Shown piece after piece: positions 1-5,905 of a stretch of DNA of 8,748 nucleotides. The notes beneath the pieces were generated by a model. That model was not told the DNA's origin. It saw nothing but the letters and a program-made list of their open reading frames with translations, and ran no database searches. The first letter of the stretch is position 1, and every line of letters begins with the position of its first letter. The stretch is from Candidatus Pacearchaeota archaeon. Lineage in GTDB: Archaea > Nanobdellota > Nanobdellia > Pacearchaeales > GW2011-AR1. The translations under genes were made by a program, and so were the position numbers. Where the stretch lies: NCBI GenBank assembly GCA_017608985.1, contig JAFCEV010000020.1:1-8748 (forward strand). Reading direction: 5' to 3'.

Positions 1-1
1 T

Positions 2-340
2 TGTTTTAAATATAACGAAACATTGGTTTTCTGTGTTCCAAAAAGACTTGTTTCAAAAGCTGTGGGGGAAAACGGAAAAAACATAAAAGAGCTTAATAAA
101 ATTCTCAGAAAAAAAATTAAAGTTATTCCTGCACCAAAAGGAATACAAGACATAAAAGATTTTATCTCTGCTATCGTGAGTCCTGTCACATTTAAGGATT
201 TAGAAGTAACTGCTGATGAAATTGTTTTGAATGCAGGAAGTCAGAGCAAGGCTGCATTAATTGGAAGAAACAAGAGAAGACTTTTAGAAATGCAGAAAAT
301 AGCAAATAATTTTTTTAAAAGGGATTTTAGGATTGTTTAA
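2..340 (+). CDS. nusA: NusA-like KH-domain transcription factor, C-terminal part
   Basis: The frame is open to the left edge of the window, so the gene is cut at its 5' end; about 112 codons remain, against roughly 140 in archaeal NusA as I recall. Archaeal NusA has two KH RNA-binding domains only and is thought to act with RNA polymerase in elongation or termination. The KH1 loop is visible as VSKAVGENGKNIKEL, with a proper GxxG (GENG). KH2 is visible near the C-terminus as ALIGRNKRRLLEMQKIANNF, where the loop reads GRNK and so lacks the second glycine. The possible TTG at 23 is internal, since coding-like residues (CFKYNET) precede it. Its place directly before rpsL matches the usual archaeal order and supports the call. 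Only 42 bases separate it from rpsL, which has its own TATA box. Confidence 0.85.
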   Translation, partial: CFKYNETLVFCVPKRLVSKAVGENGKNIKELNKILRKKIKVIPAPKGIQDIKDFISAIVSPVTFKDLEVTADEIVLNAGSQSKAALIGRNKRRLLEMQKIANNFFKRDFRIV

Positions 341-346
341 GAAATC

Positions 347-355
347 TTTATAAAT
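347..355 (+). promoter_or_regulatory. TATA-like box of rpsL
   Basis: TTTATAAAT lies just after the nusA stop codon, centred 32 bases before the rpsL ATG. Archaeal transcription starts about 25 bases after the TATA centre, so the leader would be only a few bases. This suggests the rpsL-rpsG unit can be transcribed independently of nusA. Confidence 0.6.
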
Positions 356-382
356 CAATTTTCTCTCGATTAATTGTTAAAG

Positions 383-805
383 ATGGGATTAAACTCAGCA
401 ATAAAACAAAAGAAGACGAGAAAGAAATTCCGATGGAAAGACAGGAAATATAAAGTGAGAACTCTAAATCTTTATGCTAAATCAGATCCTTTAGAAGGCG
501 CTAATCAAGCAAAAGGAATTGTTTTACAAAAAGTTCAAAAAGAGGCAAAACAGCCAAACTCAGCAATGAGAAAATGCTGCAGAGTTCAGCTTAAGAAAAA
601 TGGAAAACAAGTTACTGCTTTTATTCCTGGAAATCTTGCACAAAAATTTATTGATGAACACGACGAAGTTATGATTGAAAGAATTGGTGGAAAACAAGGG
701 AGAAGTAAAGGAGATATTCCTGGAGTTAGATTTCAAGTTATTCAAGTAAATGACCAACCTTTAGCTAGACTAGTTAAAGGCAAGATTGAAAAAGGTAGAA
801 GATGA
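383..805 (+). CDS. rpsL: Small ribosomal subunit protein uS12
   Basis: Ribosomal protein uS12 of the 30S decoding centre, 140 residues, the usual archaeal length. Family signatures are clear: KKFRWKDRKYK (14-24), DPLEGANQAKGIVL (35-48), the decoding loop QPNSAMRKCCRVQL (57-70) with the lysine and asparagine that face the codon-anticodon helix, FIDEHDEVMIE (89-99), and GDIPGVRF (110-117), whose aspartate is the conserved loop residue. The tail is basic (KGKIEKGRR). I chose the ATG at 383 over the in-frame TTG at 374 because archaeal homologues begin with MG-type termini and the TATA box at 347-355 would start transcription near 376. The stop TGA (803-805) overlaps the next gene's ATG as ATGA, a coupling arrangement. 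Confidence 0.98.
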   Translation: MGLNSAIKQKKTRKKFRWKDRKYKVRTLNLYAKSDPLEGANQAKGIVLQKVQKEAKQPNSAMRKCCRVQLKKNGKQVTAFIPGNLAQKFIDEHDEVMIERIGGKQGRSKGDIPGVRFQVIQVNDQPLARLVKGKIEKGRR

Positions 806-1038
806 TTAAAAAAAATCAAAAAGCACTTTATACTGAAAAACAAAATATAGGAAAAATTATAGAATTTTTTAATAAATATGGAAATATTTACAATGCAACA
901 ATACAATTACCAGAAGGAAAAAAGGCAATAATACAACCATATAATGCAATGCTTGAAATTATTTCAGATGATGTTGAAAAAATAAATGAATTAGAAAAAA
1001 TTTTAACTAAAGATGACAGAACAACAAATAATTCCTAA
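802..1038 (+). CDS. Unknown 78-aa protein embedded between rpsL and rpsG
   Basis: I do not recognise this protein. It starts in a 4-base ATGA overlap with the rpsL stop and its end overlaps the rpsG start by 26 bases in another frame, so it must be co-transcribed, and probably translated, with two core ribosomal genes. The sequence suggests a small alpha/beta fold: helix NIGKIIEFFNKYG (about 15-27), a strand pair around NATIQLPEGKKAIIQPY (31-47) with a PEGKK turn, strand AMLEII, then helix DVEKINELEKIL (57-68) and a polar tail. There is no signal peptide, membrane segment or metal motif. A hand count over 841-960 gives about 22% GC, against 35% over 541-660 in rpsL. It could be a ribosome- or translation-associated factor, but only position supports that. 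The weak GGTAG before the start is not a convincing Shine-Dalgarno. Confidence 0.8.
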   Translation: MIKKNQKALYTEKQNIGKIIEFFNKYGNIYNATIQLPEGKKAIIQPYNAMLEIISDDVEKINELEKILTKDDRTTNNS

Positions 1039-1624
1039 ATTTAAAATATTTGACTTGTATGATATTTCTGAAGTGAAAACAGAAGATCCTGGATTAAAAA
1101 ATGTCATTAATCTACAGCCAAAATTAATTTTAAAAGAATATGGAAGGAATTTTCAAAAGTTTGGGCAGACAAAAATAAATATTGTTGAAAGATTGATGAA
1201 CAGAGTTGCTGTTGCAGGACATCGAGGTAAAAAACACAAAGTTATTGGAAGAGCAACTGGAAAATACACACAGAACATGAAAATTGTCCTTGAAGCATTT
1301 AAGATTATTGAAAAAAAGACAGGAAAAAATCCTGTCCAGGTTTTAGTCAGAGCAATCGAGAACTCTGCTCCAAGAGATGAAGTTACAGTTATTGAATATG
1401 GAGGTGCGAGATATCCTCAGGCAGTTGATGTTTCACCTTTGAGAAGAGTTAATCTGGCATTAAAACATATTGTTCACGGCTCTTCAGAAAAAGCATTTGG
1501 AAAAAAGAAAAAATTTTTCCAGGCTCTTGCAGAAGAAATAATTTTAGCCTCTGAAAATAATGGTGAAAGTTTTGCAATCAAAAAGAAGAAGGAAGCAGAA
1601 GCGCAGGCTGATTCTGCTCGTTAA
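1013..1624 (+). CDS. rpsG: Small ribosomal subunit protein uS7
   Basis: Ribosomal protein uS7, a primary 16S rRNA binder that organises the 30S head near the E site; 203 residues, in the archaeal size range. Signatures in order are KIFDLYDISEVK (11-22), EDPGLKNVINLQP (24-36), the NIVERLMN helix (56-63), EAFKIIEKKTGKNPVQVLVR, IENSAPRDEVT, YGGARYPQAVDVSPLRRVN, and a basic C-terminal end closing in ADSAR. The region GHRGKKHKVIGRATGKYTQN (69-88) appears about 10 residues longer than the corresponding beta-hairpin loop in typical archaeal and eukaryotic homologues that I can recall. The ATG at 1013 lies inside the end of the preceding gene, with no Shine-Dalgarno, which fits translational coupling. 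An AT-rich spacer follows the TAA at 1622-1624. Confidence 0.97.
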   Translation: MTEQQIIPKFKIFDLYDISEVKTEDPGLKNVINLQPKLILKEYGRNFQKFGQTKINIVERLMNRVAVAGHRGKKHKVIGRATGKYTQNMKIVLEAFKIIEKKTGKNPVQVLVRAIENSAPRDEVTVIEYGGARYPQAVDVSPLRRVNLALKHIVHGSSEKAFGKKKKFFQALAEEIILASENNGESFAIKKKKEAEAQADSAR

Positions 1625-1658
1625 TTAATTTCTCTTTAGAATTCTTCTAACAACAAAA

Positions 1659-1667
1659 CTTATAAAT
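1659..1667 (+). promoter_or_regulatory. TATA-like box of the 1688-2396 gene pair
   Basis: CTTATAAAT is centred 25 bases before the ATG at 1688, with a purine-rich ACAAAA just before it that resembles a BRE. The expected start of transcription falls at or next to the ATG, so the message would be leaderless. Confidence 0.65.
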
Positions 1668-1687
1668 GATTTCTTTATGAAAAAACC

Positions 1688-1993
1688 ATGTCAAAATCAA
1701 TGAACAAATTAGAGAAAGAACTTGATTCAGCAAATTTATCTTTCATAGATAAAAACAAGACTGAGAAAGGAATTAATTTGTTATATTCAAACGGTGCCAG
1801 AATAGAGATAGGAAAAGTATTTGCAATTGTCAAAGGATATAAGGAATTTGGATGCTCTCTTTTGAAAGAGTATCTTGCTATCGAAGAATTACCTAAATAT
1901 GGTTTTGAAATGGATAATTTTTCTGAATCTGATAGAGAAAAAATAATATATAAAAGAGAAATGATTCAAATCAAATTCAAAGGAGAAAATTAA
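1688..1993 (+). CDS. Unknown 101-aa protein
   Basis: I recognise no family. It is a soluble, charged protein that begins with a helical stretch (MNKLEKELDSA). A region of likely strands follows (GINLLYSNGARIEIGKVFAIVKG, about 28-50), then a helix with a pair of acidic residues (LLKEYLAIEELPKYGF, about 58-73) and a charged end (SDREKIIYKREMIQIKFKGEN). There is no signal peptide, membrane segment or cysteine cluster. It is the first gene of a two-gene unit: its TAA is one base from the ATG of the 1995 gene. The start is supported by the TATA box 25 bases upstream. An ATG at 1677 is out of frame and stops after a few codons, so it is not the start. Confidence 0.75.
   Translation: MSKSMNKLEKELDSANLSFIDKNKTEKGINLLYSNGARIEIGKVFAIVKGYKEFGCSLLKEYLAIEELPKYGFEMDNFSESDREKIIYKREMIQIKFKGEN
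1982..1985 (+). promoter_or_regulatory. Shine-Dalgarno sequence of the 1995 gene
   Basis: GGAG sits 9 bases before the ATG at 1995, inside the last codons of the preceding gene. It is the clearest ribosome binding site in the window, on a gene that lies inside a transcript and so cannot be leaderless. Confidence 0.65.
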
Positions 1994-1994
1994 A

Positions 1995-2396
1995 ATGTCT
2001 AAAGAAAAATCAAGAGACACAATTAGGTTACAAAATAAAAATAGTAATAAAAAACATAATATGCCCAGAGAATTGGTTCCTGTTGTGGATAAATTAAACA
2101 GCTTAGAATTTGTTGTTTGCATTGGTACAGGTATATTTAGTCAAGCAAGAAAAAAGAATGAAATTAATATAATTGGATTTGATGATTCTACAAATAGTTA
2201 TGTAATAAAAGTTTCTGGAATAAAATATGAGCAAAAACTATTTGTTAAAGTATGTCTTCCAAAAGAATGTGAAGAATTAGAAGAACAATATAATAAGATA
2301 AACAATTCAAAAGAGAAGATAGAGAACATTAAAGAAGGTTATGAAAAATTGAAAAATTTGTATGAGGAAAGAATAACTGAGGCTTTTTACAATTAA
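1995..2396 (+). CDS. Unknown 133-aa protein with C-terminal coiled coil
   Basis: No family is recognised. The first 25 residues are basic and polar (SKEKSRDTIRLQNKNSNKK), followed by a compact alpha/beta part: helix ELVPVVDKLNSL, strand EFVVCIG, then paired strands SYVIKVSGIKYEQKLFVKV (about 69-87). The C-terminus is a heptad-like charged helix (about 92-130, EELEEQYNKIN through LKNLYEERI). The middle part resembles the protein encoded at 4719-4982: a KLN helix, FVV/FVI, exactly 30 positions to a tyrosine, then V/I-rich strands ending in VKV/IKV. The gene follows its partner by one base and has a GGAG Shine-Dalgarno, so the two form an operon. The next gene downstream is fusA, 146 bases away with its own promoter. 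Confidence 0.75.
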   Translation: MSKEKSRDTIRLQNKNSNKKHNMPRELVPVVDKLNSLEFVVCIGTGIFSQARKKNEINIIGFDDSTNSYVIKVSGIKYEQKLFVKVCLPKECEELEEQYNKINNSKEKIENIKEGYEKLKNLYEERITEAFYN

Positions 2397-2440
2397 TCCT
2401 CCAAAACCTTAAAACTGATTCCTTAATTAAAATATCAACA

Positions 2441-2459
2441 AAAAATCAAAAAGATTTTT
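2441..2459. repeat. Inverted repeat before fusA
   Basis: AAAAATC (2441-2447), five A, then GATTTTT (2453-2459): a perfect 7-base inverted repeat whose right arm runs into the fusA TATA box. The core AAAATC-N5-GATTTT recurs with the same spacing before tuf (6330-6350). It may be an operator placed to compete with TBP; chance is possible in such AT-rich DNA. Confidence 0.4.
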
Positions 2460-2463
2460 AAAT
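2455..2463 (+). promoter_or_regulatory. TATA-like box of fusA
   Basis: TTTTTAAAT is preceded by a purine-rich stretch (CAAAAAGA) that could act as a BRE. It is centred about 29 bases before the ATT at 2489 but 83 bases before the ATG at 2543. Transcription should start near 2485. Confidence 0.6.
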
Positions 2464-2488
2464 CAAATTCCCAATTAAGTTATATTAA

Positions 2489-2542
2489 ATTTCTGAGGAA
2501 ATTAAAATCGCAGACGATACAACAAAAAAAATCTGGAAGCTT
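2489..2542 (+). other. fusA: Probable N-terminal extension of EF-2, starting at ATT
   Basis: In frame with fusA, and directly after a TAA at 2486-2488, 18 codons read ISEEIKIADDTTKKIWKL before the first ATG. There is no ATG, GTG or TTG among them. Archaeal EF-2 proteins normally carry about 20-25 residues, largely a charged helix ending in a KLM-like segment, before the IRNI that precedes the P loop. The ATG at 2543 leaves only six residues, whereas this extension gives 24 and a total of 727 residues, typical of the family. The ATT is also where a leaderless start would fall relative to the TATA box. Start at ATT (or ATC at 2507, which has GAGG 8 bases upstream) is inferred; a base error for ATG is the alternative. 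Confidence 0.6.
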
Positions 2543-4672
2543 ATGGAAAAGCAGTCTAATATCAGAAACATAGCAATTGCAGCACATATTGACCACGGAA
2601 AAACAACTTTTTCTGACAATCTACTTTTAGGTGCAGGAATGATGTCCGAAGAAGAAGCAGGAAAAGCTCTTAAACTTGACTTTCACGAAGATGAGGCAAC
2701 AAGAGGTATTACAATTGATTCTGCCTCTGTAAGTATGATTCACAAGGTTGGAGGAGAAGATTATCTGATTAATTTAATTGATACTCCTGGACATGTGGAT
2801 TTTGGAGGAGATGTTACACGTGCAATGAGAGCTGTTGATGGATGCATCGTCTTGTGCTGTGCTGTTGAGGGAGTTATGCCTCAGACTGAAACTGTTTTAA
2901 GACAGGCACTAAAAGAATTAGTAAAACCTGTTCTTTTCATAAATAAAGTTGACAGATTAATCAAGGAAGTAAAGCTGACTCCTAAAGAAATGGAAAAGAA
3001 ATTCATATCTATTATTGAACATGTTAATGAATTAATTGAAAACATTGCTCCTGAAGAATACAAAGAAAAATGGAAGGTTGGTGTTGGCGAAGGAAGTGTT
3101 GCCTTTGGTTCCGCATTCCATAACTGGGCATTAAGTTTTCCATATATGAAAAAGAAAGGAATTACATTCAAGGATGTAATTGAAGCATATCAAAATGAAA
3201 AACAAAAAGAACTTGCAAAAAAAGCTCCTTTGCATGAAGTTGTTTTAGAGATGAGTGTCCAGCATCACCCTAATCCTGTTGAAGCTCAAAAATACAGGAT
3301 TCCAAAAATCTGGCATGGAGATCTTGATTCTAAAATAGGAAAAGCTCTGATAAACTGTGATTCAAAAGGGTCTCCTGTTTTTATGCCTATTAAAATTGTT
3401 GTTGACAAACATGCAGGAGAAGTTGCTGCTGGAAGGTTATTTTCAGGAACTATTAAGCAGGGAGATGAGGTTTATATGAATCTTGCAAAGAGAAAAGTCA
3501 GAGTTCAGCAGGTTTCTGTTTACAAAGGAGCGCAAAGGATTATTGTCAATGAGGTTAGTGCCGGAAATATTATTGGTGTTGTTGGATTAAAAGACACTTT
3601 TGCAGGTGAGACTGTCAGCAGAGAACCAATGGAACCTCTTGAAGCAATTAAGCATTTGTTTGAACCTGTTGTTACAAAATCCATTGAAGCTACAAAAGCA
3701 GCAGACCTTCCAAAACTTATTGAAACATTAAAACAAGTTGCAAAAGAAGACCCGTCCATTAAAATTGAAATCAATGAAGAGACCGGAGAAAGCCTGATAT
3801 CTGGTATGGGAGAACTGCACTTGGAAATTATAGAAAACAGAATTAAATCTGAAAAAGGACTGGATGTCAAAACATCTCCTCCAATTATTGTATACCGAGA
3901 AACAGTTACAAAAGAATCAGAAACAAAAGAAGGAAGAAGTCCGAACAAGCACAATAGCTTTTATCTGAAAGTCCAGCCATTAGAAGATAATATTTATGAA
4001 GCAATAAGAAGCGGAGCTTTGCCAGAAACAAGAGTGAAGAAAAAAAGTTCTGCAGTATTTGATGTGTTATCTAAATTAGGATGGGACGGAGACACAATAA
4101 GAAATGTAAGGGATATTTACAAAGGAAATATATTCCTTGATGAAACAAGAGGAGAGGTTCATATTGGAGAAGTTATTGAAATGGTTTTAGATGCTTTTGA
4201 GATGGTTATGGACCAGGGAACTTTAGCACGAGAGCCATGTATGAAAATGAAAGTATCTCTTACTGATATCCGACTTCATGAAGATGCTATTCACCGAGGG
4301 CCTGCACAGGTTTATCCTGCTGTAAGAGAAGGTATAAGAGAAGCAACCAAGACTGCAGGAGCAACACTTTTTGAGCCTTTACAAATCCATATTATTGAAG
4401 TTCCTGATAAATTCATGGGAGCAATTACAAAATTAGTCGGAAGCAAAAGAGGACAGATGATTAGCATGGATCAGGAAGGAACAATTACAAAAATAAAGGC
4501 AAAACTTCCAGTTGCTGAAATGTTAGGATGGAGCAATGATTTACGAAGTGCAACAGAAGGCAGAGGAACTTCTGCATTGCTGGATCAGGAATTTGAAAAA
4601 GTCCCTGCAGGAATGCAGGCTGAGGTTATTAGGAAGATAAGAGAACGAAAAGGACTGGCTGAGAATCAGTAA
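2543..4672 (+). CDS. fusA: Translation elongation factor EF-2
   Basis: aEF-2 is the ribosomal translocase GTPase that moves tRNAs and mRNA after peptide bond formation. Counting from the ATG at 2543 (709 residues), the GTPase motifs are AHIDHGKT (14-21), the switch I threonine in RGIT (T57), DTPGH (80-84) and NKVD (134-137). The usual domains II-V follow. The domain IV tip reads LHEDAIHRGPAQ, and His584 (codon 4292-4294) is the residue converted to diphthamide in archaea and eukaryotes, so modification is expected if the cell has the dph genes. Upstream in-frame codons look like the missing N-terminus, so the true protein is probably 727 residues (see 2489-2542). The gene has its own TATA box and an inverted repeat like that of tuf. 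A T-rich run follows the TAA and doubles as the next gene's promoter. Confidence 0.98.
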   Translation: MEKQSNIRNIAIAAHIDHGKTTFSDNLLLGAGMMSEEEAGKALKLDFHEDEATRGITIDSASVSMIHKVGGEDYLINLIDTPGHVDFGGDVTRAMRAVDGCIVLCCAVEGVMPQTETVLRQALKELVKPVLFINKVDRLIKEVKLTPKEMEKKFISIIEHVNELIENIAPEEYKEKWKVGVGEGSVAFGSAFHNWALSFPYMKKKGITFKDVIEAYQNEKQKELAKKAPLHEVVLEMSVQHHPNPVEAQKYRIPKIWHGDLDSKIGKALINCDSKGSPVFMPIKIVVDKHAGEVAAGRLFSGTIKQGDEVYMNLAKRKVRVQQVSVYKGAQRIIVNEVSAGNIIGVVGLKDTFAGETVSREPMEPLEAIKHLFEPVVTKSIEATKAADLPKLIETLKQVAKEDPSIKIEINEETGESLISGMGELHLEIIENRIKSEKGLDVKTSPPIIVYRETVTKESETKEGRSPNKHNSFYLKVQPLEDNIYEAIRSGALPETRVKKKSSAVFDVLSKLGWDGDTIRNVRDIYKGNIFLDETRGEVHIGEVIEMVLDAFEMVMDQGTLAREPCMKMKVSLTDIRLHEDAIHRGPAQVYPAVREGIREATKTAGATLFEPLQIHIIEVPDKFMGAITKLVGSKRGQMISMDQEGTITKIKAKLPVAEMLGWSNDLRSATEGRGTSALLDQEFEKVPAGMQAEVIRKIRERKGLAENQ

Positions 4673-4686
4673 TTCTATTACAACAA

Positions 4687-4697
4687 TTTTTTTAAAT
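4687..4697 (+). promoter_or_regulatory. T-run and TATA-like box of the 4719 gene
   Basis: Seven T then AAAT: the TTTAAAT core (4691-4697) is centred 25 bases before the ATG at 4719, giving a leaderless message. The T-run lies 15 bases after the fusA stop and could also serve as a U-tract terminator for fusA. Confidence 0.55.
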
Positions 4698-4718
4698 TTC
4701 AAATCCATTAAAAAATTT

Positions 4719-4982
4719 ATGTTCAATAATAAAAATCATCAAAAAGAATCTTCTAAATTAATTGAGATGATAGAAAAATTAAATTTTGTTATAAGAGCAG
4801 ATATAGAATCAATAACCAACATATCCCACAGAAATTTTGATAACACTCTTGTCTATAATAAAAATTTAAAACAATATATTGCAAATATTAGTTACCAGGG
4901 GCATAATTATAAAGTTTCTATAAAAGTTGATGGAAATAAACCAAATCCAAAATATGAAAAGAAAATAAAAAAAGTTTTCTAA
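4719..4982 (+). CDS. Unknown 87-aa protein
   Basis: No family is recognised. It is a small, soluble, basic protein with an asparagine- and lysine-rich start (NNKNHQKESSK), helix KLIEMIEKLNFVIRADIESI (about 13-32) and then two or three strands around LKQYIANISYQGHNYKVSIKV (about 50-70), ending in a lysine-rich tail. It looks like a short version of the middle part of the protein encoded at 1995-2396, with matching KLN, FVI and Y-I-S-Y-IKV positions. The gene sits alone between fusA and the convergent uppP, has its own TATA box and no Shine-Dalgarno, and its last codons form part of the hairpin that may end the uppP transcript. The AT-rich composition limits certainty that it is expressed. Confidence 0.65.
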   Translation: MFNNKNHQKESSKLIEMIEKLNFVIRADIESITNISHRNFDNTLVYNKNLKQYIANISYQGHNYKVSIKVDGNKPNPKYEKKIKKVF

Positions 4983-4993
4983 ATCAAAACTTT
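4961..4993 (-). terminator. Possible terminator of uppP
   Basis: A perfect 8-base inverted repeat, AAAGTTTT (4971-4978) and AAAACTTT (4986-4993), has a 7-base loop. Read on the minus strand it is followed by TTTTATTTTC, a U-rich tract. It lies 36 bases past the uppP stop and overlaps the end of the convergent 4719 gene. On the plus strand CCTCCC follows, so it fits uppP better. Archaeal termination depends mainly on the U tract. Confidence 0.4.
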
Positions 4994-5029
4994 CCTCCCA
5001 TATGATATCTTATTGGTATATTAAGTTAT

Positions 5030-5833
5030 TTATATCAATATGCTCGCCATCATCAGCATAGCAAAGATTAAAGCAAACCATCCAAAATTGATTTTTTTTG
5101 ATAACTTCATCAAAGTTGCAATTGTCAAAATTCCAAAGACAAAGGAAGCCAGAATTCCATAAATTGCTGTAGAGGAGAACACCATATCTTCCAGATTAAG
5201 AACTATATTTCCAATCAGAATTATAGGCAGGCTCAGTAAAAAGCTCAATCTAAGTGCAGAGGTATCATCAAACTTTCTCAATAGCAAAGTTGAAACAGTT
5301 ATTCCTGAACGGGAAATTCCTGGAAGTGCTGAAATTCCTTGAACAACTCCGAGTAAAACAGAATCCTTATTTCTAATCTCTCTTTCTTTTTTCAATCCTT
5401 TTGTTTTTACTTTTAATTGTATAATCCCTGTAAAAAACAATAACAAACCTATTGCAAAAGTAATTGTTTTTCCTGTAATCTCTAATTGTGGAGCAAAATT
5501 CTTTAATCCTATGAGAATCCCCGATCCAATTGCTCCGCTGATTAGTGTGGCTATAATTATAAATTTTAAGATTTCCTGGGTTTCTGGTTCTGCTTTTTTA
5601 AATCTAAAAATCGCTTTTATTAAATTCCAGACATCTCTTCTAAAATAAATTAGAGCAGCAAGAAAAGTTCCCAGATGAAAAAACAGAGCAGTTTGTATCA
5701 GAACACCGATATCTGTTATTCCGTAAAAGTTCGCCATAATGAATGTCATAAACGCACTTGAACTGATTGGCAGCCATTCTGTTATTCCCTGAACAATTCC
5801 CAAAATCAACTGCTGAATTATTGTTAATTCCAT
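5030..5833 (-). CDS. uppP: Undecaprenyl-diphosphatase-like phosphatase (UppP/BacA family)
   Basis: An integral membrane enzyme of 267 residues, the normal family length. It removes a phosphate from a C55-type polyprenyl (in archaea, probably dolichyl-type) diphosphate, recycling the lipid carrier for cell-surface glycans. It has about eight hydrophobic segments. The first signature is GIVQGITEWLPISSSAF (12-28), containing the (E/Q)xxxE motif as Q15 and E19. The second is LPGISRSG (170-177), with the conserved Arg175. In E. coli BacA the residue after the SSxx stretch is His30, reported as important for activity; here it is Phe28 (plus-strand codon aaa at 5750-5752). Activity may therefore be altered or use another residue. 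The start at 5833 has a TATA box 27 bases upstream. It is the only minus-strand gene in the window and has no evident link to translation. Confidence 0.93.
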   Translation of the reverse strand: MELTIIQQLILGIVQGITEWLPISSSAFMTFIMANFYGITDIGVLIQTALFFHLGTFLAALIYFRRDVWNLIKAIFRFKKAEPETQEILKFIIIATLISGAIGSGILIGLKNFAPQLEITGKTITFAIGLLLFFTGIIQLKVKTKGLKKEREIRNKDSVLLGVVQGISALPGISRSGITVSTLLLRKFDDTSALRLSFLLSLPIILIGNIVLNLEDMVFSSTAIYGILASFVFGILTIATLMKLSKKINFGWFALIFAMLMMASILI

Positions 5834-5855
5834 TTTTATTAAAAGAAAAGAAGAT

Positions 5856-5864
5856 TATTAAATA
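5856..5864 (-). promoter_or_regulatory. TATA-like box of uppP
   Basis: On the minus strand TATTTAATA is centred 27 bases before the uppP ATG. It lies about 20 bases from the opposite-facing TATA box of the 5906 gene, so the two promoters share a 72-base spacer. Confidence 0.5.
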
Positions 5865-5875
5865 TTTTGAATAAA

Positions 5876-5883
5876 TTTATAAA
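5876..5883 (+). promoter_or_regulatory. TATA-like box of the 5906 gene
   Basis: TTTATAAA is centred 26 bases before the ATG at 5906, consistent with leaderless transcription. Confidence 0.6.
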
Positions 5884-5905
5884 GGATTTTTTATGAAAAA
5901 GATTA

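Noticed and set aside
374..382. TTG start three codons before the rpsL ATG
   Set aside because: The TATA box at 347-355 puts the transcript start near 376, after this codon, and homologues begin at the ATG.
560..757. 65-codon minus-strand frame within rpsL
   Set aside because: Antisense shadow of a conserved ribosomal gene, with low-complexity Ser/Asn/Phe content.
1638..1650. T-rich stretch and GAATTC after rpsG as a terminator
   Set aside because: No stable hairpin and no unbroken U tract; too weak to call.
3520..3954. 144-codon open frame on the minus strand
   Set aside because: It lies wholly inside fusA, whose protein is strongly conserved; it is an antisense shadow with no promoter or recognisable product.
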